Source: Liolophura sinensis
Lineage: Eukaryota > Mollusca > Polyplacophora > Chitonida > Chitonidae
Direction of reading: 5' to 3'
Length of the DNA stretch: 64,000 nt
Assembly (NCBI RefSeq): GCF_032854445.1
Contig: NC_088304.1
Location: 21,303,850 to 21,367,849, forward strand
This document shows positions 22,801 to 50,244 of this stretch, one piece after another. The notes beneath the pieces were generated by a model. It was not told where the DNA came from. It saw nothing but the letters and a program-made list of their open reading frames with translations, and did not search any database. The translations under genes were made by a program, and so were the position numbers. Every line of letters begins with the position of its first letter. The first letter of the stretch is position 1.

Positions 22801-25800
22801 AGTAGATGAGCAGCATAATGGAAGAGTAGATGAGTAGTGTAATGGAATATTGAATGATGAGCAGCGTAATGGAAAAATTGATCAGTTAGTATAGCATAAT
22901 GGAAGTGTGGATGGACAACATAATGGAAAAGTGAATGAGCAGTGTAATGGAAGAGTGGATGAGCAGGGTAATTGAAGGGCAGATGGACAAGTGGTGTAAT
23001 GGAAGAATGAATGAGTGCTGTAATGGAACAGTGGATGAGTAGCATAAAGTAAAAGTGGATGAGTAGTGTAATGGAATAGTAGATGAGCAGCATAATGGAA
23101 GAGTAGATGAGTAGTGTAATGGAATATTGAATGAGTAGTGTAATGGAAGGGTGGATGAGTAGCGTAATGGAAAAGTGAATGAGTAGTGTAATGGAACAGT
23201 GGATGAGCAGTGTAACGAAAGAGTGGATGAGCAGCGTAATGGAAAAATTGATAAGTCAGTATAGCGTAATGGAAGTGTGGATGGGCAACATAATGGAAAA
23301 GTGAATGAGCAGCGTAATGGAAGAGTGGATCAGTGAGTATAGTGTAATGGAAGTGTGGATTGGCAGCATAATGGAAAAGTGGATGAGCAGTGTAATGAAA
23401 GAGTGGATGAGCAGCGTAATTGAAAAGTGGATCAGTTAGTATAGCGTAATGGAAGTGTGGATGGGCAGCATAATGGAAAAATGGATGAGTAGTGTAATGG
23501 AAGAGTGGATCAGTGAGTATAGTGTAATGGAAGTGTGGATGGGCAGCATAATGGAAAAGTGGATGAGCAGTGTAATGAAAGAGTGGATGAGCAGCGTAAT
23601 TGAAAAGTGGATCAGTTAGTATAGCGTAATGGAAGAGTGGATGGGCAGCATAATGGAAAAGTGGATGAGCAGCGTAATGGAAGAGTGGATCAGTGAGTAT
23701 AGCGTAATGGAAGAGTGGATGAGTAGGGTATTGGAAGTATGGATGAGTAGCGTAGTGGAAAAGTGGATGAGTGGCGTAATGGACGAGTGGATCAGTGGGT
23801 ATAGCGTAATGGAAGTGTGGATGGGCAGCAAAATGGAAAAGTGGATGAGCAGTGTAATGAAAGATTGGATGAGCAGCATAACTGAAAAGTGGATCAGTTA
23901 GTATAGCGTAATGGAAGTGTGGATGGGCAGCAGGATACGACCCAGTATTAACCCTGGACTTACCGCCCCAAAGTGGACTCTGTACCGACTGTGCTATCGA
24001 GGCCAATAGCGTAATGGAAGTGTGGATGAGTAGTGTGATGGAAGGGTGGATTAGTAGCGTAATAGAAGAGTGGGTGAGTAGTGTACTGGAAGGGTGGATG
24101 AGTAGCATAATAGAAGAGTCGATGAGTAGCATAATTAAAGGTTGGATAAGTAGTGTAATGGAAGGGTAGATGAGTAGTTATGAAACAGTGGATGAGTGGT
24201 GTAATGGAACAGTAGATGAGTAGCATAATGGAAGGGTGGATGAGTAGTGTAATGTAAGGGTGGATGAGTAGCATAATGGAAGAGTGGATGAGTAGCTTAA
24301 TGAAAGGGTGGATGAGTAGCATAATAGAAGAGTGGATCAGTAGCATAATAGAAGAGTGGATGAGTAGCAAAATGGAAGGGTGGATGAGTAGCATAATAGA
24401 AGAGTGGATGAGTAGCTTAATGAAAGGGTGGATGAGTAGCGTAATAGAAGAGTGGAAGAGTACCATAATGGAAGTGTGGATGAGTAGCATAATGGAAGGG
24501 TGGATGAGTAGCATAATGAAATGGTGGATGATTAGTGTAATGGAAGGGTGGATGAGTAGCCTAATGGAAGGGTGGATGAGTAGTGTAATGGAAGGGTGGA
24601 TGAGTAGCGTAATGGAAGGGTGGGTGAGTAGTGTTATGGAACAGTGGATGAGTAGCGTAATGGAAGGGTGGGTGAGTAGTGTTATGGAACAGTGGATGAG
24701 TGGTGTAATAGAATAGTGGATGAGTAGCATAATGGAAGGATGGATGAGTAGCATTATGAAAGGGTGGATGAGTAGCATAATGAAAGGGTGGATGAGTAGC
24801 ATTATGGAAGAATAATATTATCCATAGCTCCATAGATGTCAAATATTTAAGTGTGTTTAGTTCTGTGTTGAAAAAAGAAAAAAAAAGAAATGAATGGATT
24901 TTAAGATGTAGGCCTATTGTTTCTCCTGCGCATCCCGTATAACTCCTCTATCATGTCGGTCTGTTTTCTCTGACAGGCTCTAACATAAACTCTCTACAAA
25001 TGGTTCTGGAGAAGAAAGTGGATGCAGCCTCAGTAGATTCCACCTGTCTTCATAGTCTCATGAAAAAGGATCCGAGTTTGAAGAAGAGCATCTGCGTGAT
25101 TACCTCCCTTGGTCCAATGCCTATCCATCCCACGGTGTTCAACACGAGGCTGTCAGGTAAGCCACGTGTAGTATTATGTCAGAGTTTAACGTTTCACCCC
25201 TGTGTGCCTTACTAATATAAATAACTGAAATTACAGTATCTATAGTTATTACAGTTGCAGGCAATATAGAACGCAATAAAAATTTACATGTATTTATTTA
25301 TTTAACTGACATTTTACGCCAAACTCAAGAAGATTTCACTTTTACGATGGCGGCCAGTATTATGGTGGGAAAAACCTGGCAGAACCCAGGGAAATCCACA
25401 AACATCGGCAGGTTGCAGCAATATTTATTTACTTATTTATTTGATTGATGTTATACACTGTACTCAAGAACATTTCATACATACAATGGTGGCCAGCATT
25501 GTGGTGGGAGGAAACAGAGCAAACGCCAGGCAGATCCACGGGTTGCTGACAGACCTTCCCACGTATGGCCGGAGAGGAAGCCAACCACAGTTGGACATGA
25601 ACTCTCAGCTACCACATTGGTGATAGGCTCCTGGGTCATTGCACTATGCTGGCGTTCTAACTACCGAGGCCCCACAGCAGTACATAAGTTAATAAACGCA
25701 GTTAAGAACAATAAGAGTCAGTCGCACAAAACTCTTCATATCTTTTATATATGCTGTTCACCTTTTAGATGATCTCAAGACAAGAATAACCAGTGCGATG

Positions 25801-25950
25801 TTAACAATGCACGAGTTCCCCAAGTGGAAAGAGAGGCTAGGAGAATTTAACCTGAGAGGATTTGTACCCACAGACATGAGTCTCTACCAGCTAGAGACTT
25901 CCCTCAGGGAAGTGGTCAAAAGCCTCAGCGTCAACACAGCCTACTATTAG
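16803..25950 (+). CDS. PhnD-like periplasmic-binding-protein-fold protein
   Basis: Five coding exons: 16803-17013, 18592-18742, 22068-22213, 24977-25156 and 25769-25950; 870 nt, 289 residues. Phases (1, 2, 1, 1) join in frame and all introns are GT-AG. The order of motifs matches bacterial phosphonate/phosphite solute-binding proteins (PF12974 type): MITYLSPSVPIELFEVLRDY near residue 15; the D-x-G-F-x-x-x-G-F-L block at 69-79; IYFSDVIIH near 110; DLKGHRWAINDEISLSGN at 129-146 with the ligand-loop S-x-S-G; VDAASVD at 184-190; and SLGPMPIHP near 213. Length is close to the bacterial mature domain. There is no signal peptide or lipobox, so a cytosolic location is inferred. An Asn run lies near residue 103. 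Ligand and role in animals are unknown to me. A possible ATTAAA lies at 26285. Introns 2 and 3 are almost wholly minisatellites; intron 4 holds two SINEs. Confidence 0.85.
17405..17890. repeat. Minisatellite, 27/28-bp unit, in intron 1 of the PhnD-like gene
   Basis: About 17 copies of CATATCAGTTTTGTTATACA plus GTCTGTG, with two subtypes (ATACAG and AATACAG) and a third GGGTATATCAG variant spaced by two units, which hints at a duplicated block. Confidence 0.88.
17955..18030 (+). mobile_element. Possible tRNA-like SINE remnant
   Basis: GGGTTCAATCC at 17996-18006 fits a pol III B box. There is no clear A box. It sits just left of a foldback element. Confidence 0.3.
18071..18169. mobile_element. 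Foldback MITE, copy 1
   Basis: Inverted arms CCTTTAGTTAGAAGTTACAA and TTAGAACTTCTAACTAAAGG pair around a short centre. The same element occurs at 59608-59718. There is no coding capacity, so it must have been moved in trans. Superfamily not determined. Confidence 0.7.
18243..18510 (+). mobile_element. tRNA-derived SINE, main family, near full length
   Basis: Plus-strand copy starting at CAGTTGGTTAGTGCACTAGCG (A-box end), B box GAGTTCAAGTCC, central block, and a tail of CACCAATCAAATAAATAAAT. It ends about 80 bases before exon 2 of the PhnD-like gene. Confidence 0.92.
18733..20088. repeat. Minisatellite, 55-bp unit carrying a copied splice donor
   Basis: About 24 units. The first unit starts inside exon 2 of the PhnD-like gene: the exon end GACAATAG and donor GTATGT (cut 18742/18743) recur every 55 bp (next cut 18797/18798). 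Each unit therefore holds ACAATAG/GTATGTA. Subtypes (AGAGAGTAGTTC, AGATGGTAGCTC, AGGTGGTAGTTC) alternate, suggesting expansion by multi-unit blocks. Confidence 0.9.
20100..21880. repeat. Minisatellite, 39-bp unit, in intron 2 of the PhnD-like gene
   Basis: About 45 units of GTGGGGCATCATGTCTGGTG followed by TCAGCGTACTGTGACTGG, with variants TCCGCG, TCATCA and ACTAGG. Right-hand copies are more alike than left-hand ones. Multi-unit blocks recur near 21000-21600. Confidence 0.9.
22330..24815. repeat. Minisatellite, 24-bp core unit, in intron 3 of the PhnD-like gene
   Basis: About 100 copies of TAATGGAAGAGTGGATGAG plus CAGTG-type ends, in several subfamilies (GAGCAG, GATTACTT, CAGTTAGTATAGCG). 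Since 24 is a multiple of three, both strands show long open frames (up to 416 codons) of period 8 residues; these are artefacts of the repeat. A tRNA-like insert lies at 23931-24006. Confidence 0.92.
23931..24006 (-). mobile_element. tRNA-like SINE head inside a minisatellite
   Basis: A 72-bp non-repeat block interrupts the 24-bp array. On the minus strand it begins GGCCTCGATAGCACAGTCGG, a good A box (23985-23996), and has a diverged B box GGGTTAATACT. No SINE body is present. It differs from the main SINE head. Confidence 0.55.
25291..25419 (-). mobile_element. SINE main family, tail-half fragment
   Basis: Minus-strand tail half (ACGATGGCGGCCAGTATTATGG) ending at CGGCAGGTTGCAG, directly abutted by a second SINE. 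Lies in intron 4 of the PhnD-like gene. Confidence 0.85.
25420..25674 (-). mobile_element. tRNA-derived SINE, main family, near full length
   Basis: Minus-strand copy from TTATTTATTTGATTGATG to head end CTAACTACCGAGGCCCC. CAGCA occurs on both sides (25415 and 25675 region), possibly a short target duplication from insertion beside the older fragment. Confidence 0.88.
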
Positions 25951-26588
25951 ATGTGGACGTTAAACAGAATTTGTCATCTGTACTGCATACAATACGTGTA
26001 TTGGACCTGTGTCCTGATTATGAGGTCATGACCCTATGGTCAGTAAAGGAAAATGTTCATTTTCTCAAAAGTACAGAACTGGACCAAAACCCATACTTTG
26101 TTTTTTGAAATTTACAATTGTATGTTTTCTTGTTAACACACAAATGTGGACTATCAAACAATGTATGTGAATGTTGCGAATTGAAATTGTTATGGTTGCG
26201 TAAATTTTTGCTCTCCCACAAAATACGTTCCATGGAAAAATTGTGAACCCATCTCTTTTGTATTTTACTGTATTTTTATACACAATTAAATTACATAGCA
26301 TGTATGTATTTTACAATTAGAAATGTTATGCAATTTGATATCACACTGTTTAAGGGCAATTTTGGTTGGGATTTACATATTGCTTTAGTATTGTTAAACA
26401 CGGCCTACGTGTAGCTACATGTATGTATACCTTAATCATATACACGCACATATTTCCCAGTACTAGTGATTTGGCGCTCCATTAAGTAGATATTCACCAC
26501 AATATAGCCCCCTGCTGGTAAAGTAAACGTATATATTAGGCTGTCTAAGAGATTATTTGTTGTTTGTACATTGTACATTTGATTAATT
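25951..26588. other. 3' flank of the PhnD-like gene
   Basis: Likely 3' UTR and intergenic sequence. ATTAAA at 26285-26290 is the nearest plausible polyadenylation signal. Nothing else recognised. Confidence 0.4.
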
Positions 26589-26968
26589 AATTTGGCTGGT
26601 GTTTTACACCTTAATCAAGAATATATCACTTATATTTATTTATTTGATTGGTGTTTTATGCCGTACTCAAGAATATTTTCATATTTTTTTGGAATTATTC
26701 TTCCCAAAATACACACACACCATCCACAGGTTGCTGGAAGGCCTTCCCACGTACGGCCGGAGAGGAAGCCAGCATGAGCTGGACTTGAACTCACAGCGAC
26801 CGCATTGGTGAGAGACTCCTGGGCCATCAAGCTGCGCTAGAGCGCTCACCAACTGAGCCGCAGAGGTCCCATTGCACTTATAAGATGGGGACCAGAATTA
26901 CGGTGGGAGCTAGGAAACCGGGCACAGCACAGGGGAAACCCACCCGCATCTGCAGGTTTCTGCGTAGC
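26589..26968 (-). mobile_element. Older SINE split by a younger SINE
   Basis: The left part (26589-26634, GGTGTTTTACACC...CACTTATA) and right part (26875-26968, CACTTATAAGATGGGGACC...CTGCAGG) are one minus-strand SINE separated by the insertion at 26635-26874. The duplicated CACTTATA on both sides is the target-site duplication. Confidence 0.85.
26635..26874 (-). mobile_element. SINE main family inserted into another SINE
   Basis: Minus-strand copy with complete head (GCTCACCAACTGAGCCGCAG holds the reversed A box) and tail, but lacking part of the central core, replaced by AT-rich and CA-rich sequence. Flanked by 8-bp duplication CACTTATA (26627-26634 and 26875-26882). Confidence 0.9.
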
Positions 26969-27249
26969 AAAGATAATCATACAGAACTATATCTTGACAA
27001 TATAGCCTATGTACATGATCCAAAAGGAGAAATATTCTGAATAAAAAAACGAGAGGACACATTGCTGTTGTTCCAACAAGTTTTATTTGTACTCTTCACT
27101 AGATATACATTATTATGAACATGACATATACATAGCTGTACGTGCTGTAAGATTAAACTTTACTTTAAAAACTTTTATTTCCTTATAGAAATGGTATCTG
27201 ATTGAGAATCAACATATTTATCGTTGGTGGCTTGAGCTCGTTAAAGAGC

Positions 27250-27516
27250 TTAAAGGCATACAGAATCGTTATTCACTGGCTGCTGTGTAATAGATGCATG
27301 TTTAGAGTAAGGTAAATGCTGTTGATTTATTTGGTAAGTACTCAAATGTGACCAAGGTTGAACATTTTAACCTAGAATCCCCTCTGTCAGCCAATTAGCA
27401 CTTAAGTTTCCACCCACCATAATGCTGGCAACCGTCGTATAAGTGAGCTATTCTTGAGTATGGTGTAAAATACCAATCAAATAAATAAATCATTTATTCA
27501 GTATCCAAATGGAAAA
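27250..27516. mobile_element. Small TIR element, copy 2, with a SINE inside
   Basis: The left arm TTAAAGGCATACAGAATC and the inner phrase CTGTCAGCCAAT match the element at 40948-41077. The right arm appears as ATTCAGTATCC at about 27497-27508, after a SINE fragment (27411-27492). The right boundary is uncertain. Confidence 0.5.
27411..27492 (+). mobile_element. SINE main family, 3' tail fragment
   Basis: Plus-strand tail: CCACCCACCATAATGCTGGC through GTCGTATAAGTGAG to CCAATCAAATAAATAAAT. The head and centre are absent (5' truncation). Confidence 0.85.
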
Positions 27517-28640
27517 TGGAATCAAGGGACCATTCGCTGATTGGCTGGTACATAATATAGAGAAACCTAGGCTAAGGTGATACTTACATGCATATGTAGG
27601 TATTGTTCATGTGCCTAGTGCACTGATGTGTTAACCACACTTTGACAAAGAACAGATATTAACGTAAATCGGGCTACATGTACTAGTATGAATACTCGTG
27701 ACAACAAAAATCACTGACTGCTCCCTGCAGACACTTGGCGATGTGGTCAGTAAAACAATGATGCAATGACTACAGCATCAATTACATAGAAGCCAGTTTA
27801 ACAAAGCCCCACCATTCTGCTGCTGAGGTCGTATAAATTATCAATAACTCACTCGAACATGTCAAAGTGATGATTTATGAGGGAAGAATGCTGGAACATC
27901 ACTGGTTGATGGTTGGCTTCAAGATGTTCAGAGTTAAAGCCATGACAATATTTTTCACTCCATATAATGGCCACAGGTCGTTTTACGGGTGGAGGAATCC
28001 AGTGCCCTGATAGGAGCTAGAATCCTTAACAAGGGCAAGGCTACACAGATCAAATCATCCACTGACATCTGGGTCTGTACAGTGACATGTTAATGCACTT
28101 TGGGCCTACCATTTTGCACTTTTGCGGACGTTTAAATTCTACGCGGCGGGCCATTGCGGTAGCGAATGATGCGCCGTGTGCAAAAGGTCCGTGCCTATTT
28201 CATGTCCAAAACCTCGTTCGATCTCGCATTGATAAAGTTCCGATTACAACATCATATATTACGGTGGCCTGTTAGTGTCATTCGAAAATGTTAACATTTT
28301 CTAATGATTTACCGTGGTTCAAGGTTTTTCTTAATGAACTCTTATTATTAGGAACAAACAATTTAAAGAATATGGGAAAGGGAATTGAATAACTCGAACA
28401 AAAATATTTGGGACAAAATAGATTAATTCAGGTATAAACTTCAAGAAACCGTGAAAGACGTTTTCTTCGTGTTGTGCATTTATTTTCTCCACCGGAGAAA
28501 GGCTTTCTCCGAGGTGGAAGCCTATGTAATACTTAGGATCTTCCTGAGATATTTGCAGTCTTTAATCTGATGAACTTACGCTTCCTGGGTAGCTCAGTCT
28601 AATATTTCAGATGGAAGCTAAGTGTCACATACGTTCCCAC
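27517..28640. other. Intergenic, nothing recognised
   Basis: A stretch of about 65 bp near 27715 (CTGACTGCTCCCTGCAG and on) resembles 32015-32080. A GC-richer open frame at 28087-28275 has no recognised family. Confidence 0.4.
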
Positions 28641-28930
28641 CGCGTAGAAAAACATATTCACCGCACAGAAAACGTTTACACCACAAAGAAAAGGTTTACA
28701 CTGCAGATAAATTAAATTTAGACAATGGAGAAAACGTTTCCACTGCAGAGAAAACATTTTTCTCTGATTTTCAATTTTTTAGTTGTATTTATCAATTTTG
28801 GGTAAAATATTTTGTTTCTGCGTTAATTTCCTTTTGCGTAAGTAGCTTCTTTGTTCGCAATGATAAGTTTCATTACAATCCTCTGAATTATTGTAACTTT
28901 GTAAAAAAAAATAGTTAAGAATTTTGAATG
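28640..28930. repeat. Dispersed repeat, copy A
   Basis: Starts with loose 24-bp repeats (AAACGTTTACACC, AAAGGTTTACACTGCAG) and continues into about 170 bp (28750-28925) that aligns by eye with 31745-31915: shared order TTTATCA, TTTTG(G/T)GTAAAAT, TTTCTG, TTGC, CTCTGAAT, ATTGTAA. The 98-codon open frame here is not convincing as a gene. Confidence 0.5.
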
Positions 28931-28939
28931 GCACAAACT

Positions 28940-29170
28940 CAGCCAGCAAACACAGGTGGGCCCAACATGGTTCTTAAGTGAGCTGATCAGTGGGGCCTAA
29001 TTGGGCTACCCAGCTAGGGAGCATGCCATTTTGGCCACAGGTTCCAACTGGGTCAAAAGTGGGCTGCCCAGTGGGTCAAACATGGGGTGTGGGCGGGCTG
29101 ACACCTGTTTGTGTGTGAGCTTTCAGTAGGTCCCAGGTGGGCTACACATGGCATACACAGTTCCCCCTGC
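28940..29170. repeat. TGGGC-rich block
   Basis: Many TGGGC/GGGCC words (GGGCCCAAC, GGGCTGCCCAGTGGG). A similar block in the opposite sense is at 31370-31560. Together with the neighbouring duplicated segments it may mark one composite dispersed repeat. Confidence 0.4.
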
Positions 29171-29267
29171 AACCATCCTGCCATACAAAAATATTCTCGT
29201 TCACACTGGCCATCATACCTTACTACTTGATTGTTGAACGATTGTTTTACGACGAACGCAGTGGTAT

Positions 29268-29365
29268 TTCACTTAGATGACGGCTCTCAAATTTATGATT
29301 GCAGGAAACCAGGTACTTCCTGGGAGGAACCACAATACCTAAATTGCCAGGTATACCTGTCAAAA
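29268..29365 (-). mobile_element. Old SINE fragment, divergent type
   Basis: TTTCACTTAGATGACGGCTC followed by GGAAACCAGGTACTTCCTGG and CCAGGTATACCTG resembles a divergent tail-half of a SINE. Weak. Confidence 0.35.
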
Positions 29366-29621
29366 GTAATGATGTAAAGCTGCAGCAGATATAGCAAGAA
29401 CCAGACTCAAACCAAATGCAGTTTTGAGACTTTATAACTGAGGAAATAAAAATTCCAAAAACTTCTACTAAGTATAGAATGGTTTTTCATTTGTGTCTCA
29501 TTTAATTTCAGTCCTTCAATGCTGCAGTTAAGACAAAAAATCTGATATGCCTTATCAAAAATTACGTTTTATTGTCTGAGGTTTGGCACGAGATTCACCA
29601 AAACTGCTGTGACTGTATATT

Positions 29622-29841
29622 TGATTTTTTTTTTTGTGATTGGTGTTTTACGCCGTACTCAAGAATATTTCACTTTATATTTTGCTGACAGGCCTTCTCA
29701 CATACGGCCGGAGAGGAAGCCAGCATGAGCTGGACTTGAAATCACAGCGATGGACTTGAAATCACAGCGACCGCATTGGTGAGAGACTCCTGGGTCATTA
29801 CGCTGCGCTAGCGCGCTAACCAACTGAGCCACGGAGGCCCC
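29622..29841 (-). mobile_element. SINE main family with internal deletion and 20-bp duplication
   Basis: Minus-strand copy with intact head (reversed A box in CCAACTGAGCCACGGAGGCC). The central core is missing, and a 20-bp phrase containing GGACTTGAAATCACAGCGA is tandemly doubled at 29733-29775. Confidence 0.92.
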
Positions 29842-29862
29842 GACTGTATATTTGGCTAATAT

Positions 29863-30081
29863 TCAGCAATTCACACCAAAAGATCCATCAAAGTTAATAG
29901 TAATATTTTGAAGTTCTGTTGGCCTATTGTTAGTATCCTTCACCACCATGGGTGCAATAAGGGGCTGGCCGGATCTTCTTGCCCCTTCTTCCATTCCTGT
30001 CCCTGGAGCCGACAAACCACTGCGGGCATGCTTAAGTCGTTGTCTTGTACATGTTTCCGTCTGAGGATTCCTTATGGATCC
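29863..30081 (-). other. Possible minus-strand terminal exon or transposon ORF remnant
   Basis: On the minus strand an acceptor-like GTTTTACAG near 30082 is followed by about 70 open codons to a TGA at 29865-29863. The translation includes HARSGLSAPGTGMEEGARRS, APMVVKDTNN and ends NITINFDGSFGVNC. It is GC-richer than its surroundings and reads like coding sequence, but I recognise no family and no partner exon. It could be a piece of a DNA-transposon accessory gene. Confidence 0.3.
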
Positions 30082-30469
30082 TGTAAAACAGAAATGATAA
30101 TAGCTTACTTGTTGTTTACTTTTGTTAACAGGTGTTCCTTAAAACATCTATCGATAGATCTCAGAATTAATTACACAACATTATACTCCATAGCTGTGAA
30201 ATTTGGGATAGATTAAAACTGCATTACTACTGACACAGGGTCAATGACATCAGAAATGCTGCCTGCCTATCCCCGAAAAGTTCTTTCCCTTTGAAAATTA
30301 TAAGAGGCTAACCCATGTCAAAATAACCTGGAATTAGAGGAAACCATACGGTCACTAGTTTACTTGTAATAGAACAATTATCATTTGCCTTAAAAATTCA
30401 TTGAATGCAAGTAAGGCAACAGGTCCGAAGGGACATAACTCTGCAAAAATAGTACCGACATTGTACATT

Positions 30470-30548
30470 GTACTGAAGAATATTTCACTCATACGACGGC
30501 TGCCAGCATCATGGGTAAACCAGGCAGAACCTCGCGAGGAAAGTCTCG
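30470..30548 (-). mobile_element. SINE main family, short core fragment
   Basis: GTACTGAAGAATATTTCACT, ACGACGGCTGCCAGCATCAT and a diverged GGCAGAACC block. No head, no AT tail. Confidence 0.75.
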
Positions 30549-30844
30549 ACGAAGTTTAGAGTAGGCCCTACATGTATTTTAATAAAAACTGAACAAAAAT
30601 GTAAATATAGTTTGAACTCTCATGGGTTCATTTATGTGATGAATACCGGTACTTAAAAATCCTAACTGATATATCCCAAGGAACAGAAATGCATTGGTGC
30701 TACACAGCATATAAAAGGTATAACGTACATGAATAAAAAAGAGAATTCTGTAAATATTCAACTTTTTCAAGCCCTAAAACTTTTTTATGTTAAATTTATG
30801 CATACAATGATTATGAAAGTGACGCTAAAAATGATTTGTGTGAT

Positions 30845-30925
30845 TAAAGAATGAATGAATGATTATGGCTTAACGCCACATCGGCAATAGTTCAGCGATA
30901 TCGTGGCGAGTGTGATAAAGATGCG
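30845..30925 (-). mobile_element. Fragment of a third SINE type
   Basis: GAATGAATGAATGATTATGG followed by TTAACGCCACATCGGCAATA and TTCAGCGATATCGTGGCGAG. I recall this tail type from mollusc SINEs; it is distinct from the main family. No head is visible. Confidence 0.5.
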
Positions 30926-32150
30926 CGCAACATAAAACTGCAGATTATTCCTCTACAACCCATAGTTGTGTGAGAATGTTTCAAGATACTGGTTGCAGAG
31001 GTGAATGAAAAGGTTGAAGAAGTTGGGTAACATATACAAAAAGTAGAGTCAAAGTATACCGAATGGGCATACCCTAATTATGTTGTCATTTTGTAATACT
31101 GTAGACAATATTAAGATTATGATATATATATGATATTATGATATGTTATGATATAAGAATTGCTGCGAGTCGGGAATGGCTTGTATTAACACTGAGCTGT
31201 AAAATAATATTCCAAAAACAAAAGTAAACAGGGATGGGCAGATAACTCCGGCCTGAGTGTTTGCAGCTTATAATGCTTACAACAACATGGCAAAAATAGA
31301 GAGAAAATTACCGGTGCTTAAAAACGGCGTTCTGACCAGAAACAGTAAAAATAATGCCCATATGAGTTAAAGATGGGGCCCAGTTTGCGATTTCCACTCA
31401 GATCTTGGAGAGGTTGGTCGAACGCAAGATGGGCAAGACAGGCTGTGCCCAACTTGCAACCCATGTCCCTGCCCACACATATCCCAAGCCCAGCTACGCC
31501 CAGTTACGCTCACCAAATTCCCATATGGGCCCCAGTTACTTGTTTTGGCTGGCAAGGGGCCACCATACACATGTAATTGAACTCTTGCAGCATATTACAT
31601 ATTCGTTCGGATGCGCTGATTTTCTCGATTGATGTAATCAAACTCACTTGTAGAAACCAATTAATCAAAAATAATTCACTCATATCAGCATTTCGAAAAG
31701 ATGAGCGTCGAATACTGTGACCGTAGTACCTTTCAAAAAAACGATTTTCACCGTTTTTCCAAGTTTGCGGTTGAATTTATCAGTTTTGTGTAAAATGTTT
31801 CTGTTTTTGCTTTCATTGCTCTTGCATAAAGTTCAAATCTTTGTTTATAATGAAAGTTCTCTGAATCATTGTAAATCAATAAAAAATGTTTAAAATTTCG
31901 ACTGGCGCTAACGAGTAACCGTAGTGTGGTTGGCTTAAAGTTTTTTCAAGAGCTCCGTTACCAGACTGTTTTCAACGCGAGACAGGCGCATCCTTCGAGA
32001 CTACTTGTCATCAATGACTGCTCCCTGCAAGCCCCTGTAGTGGCGAGTAAAACAACAAACGATGATTACAGAATGATCACAACAAAACTCAAAATGAAAA
32101 ACCCTGGAATCTACCGTCGAGGAAATCCTGCCGTGTTAGTAATTCACTAA
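30926..32150. other. Upstream region of GUCD1
   Basis: Contains the TGGGC-rich block at 31370-31560 and dispersed-repeat copy B at 31745-31915 with a possible extension to 32080. The region just upstream of 32178 must contain the GUCD1 5' UTR, whose start is not identifiable. Confidence 0.4.
31745..32080. repeat. Dispersed repeat, copy B
   Basis: 31745-31915 aligns by eye with 28750-28925, and 32015-32080 (TGACTGCTCCCTGCAAG...) with 27715-27785. The order of the two pieces is reversed relative to copy A, so they may be separate families or a rearranged element. Confidence 0.45.
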
Positions 32151-32177
32151 AACTAAGGACACTTTCATGGAAAGATC

Positions 32178-49834
<17,657 letters not shown>

Positions 49835-49892
49835 ATCCAATAGGAAGTGTGTATTCACATGGAAAATTATGCTATTTTTATGACAAAGAAAT

Positions 49893-49933
49893 ATAAAAAT
49901 ATATATATATACATGTATATACACACACACATA

Positions 49934-50000
<67 letters not shown>
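49893..50000. repeat. TA microsatellite after the GUCD1 stop
   Basis: An AT-dinucleotide run with a short CA interruption at 49920-49930, 60-165 bases after the stop codon and probably in the 3' UTR or just beyond. Confidence 0.9.
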
Positions 50001-50008
<8 letters not shown>

Positions 50009-50244
50009 AAACAGTATGTTTATTCAAAATTGCAGTCCACACACCAAAAATGTTGAAATCCAAAGACATTTTGAAATGTATGTATAATCTCGTATAGATA
50101 CCTGTTGACTGAAGTGGTGTCTGTCCTTTTGTGAGAAAATAGTATTTTCAAATGTTTTATGATGTTAGTATTATTGATTTATGCTTTGACATATCAAAAG
50201 AAAATTATGTGAGAAAAAATTACACACCCAAGAAATGGGATTGT

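Noticed and set aside
22258-24842. Long open frames on both strands (up to 416 codons, period 8 residues)
   Set aside because: They are translations of a 24-bp minisatellite in an intron; a unit that is a multiple of three and lacks stops always gives such frames.
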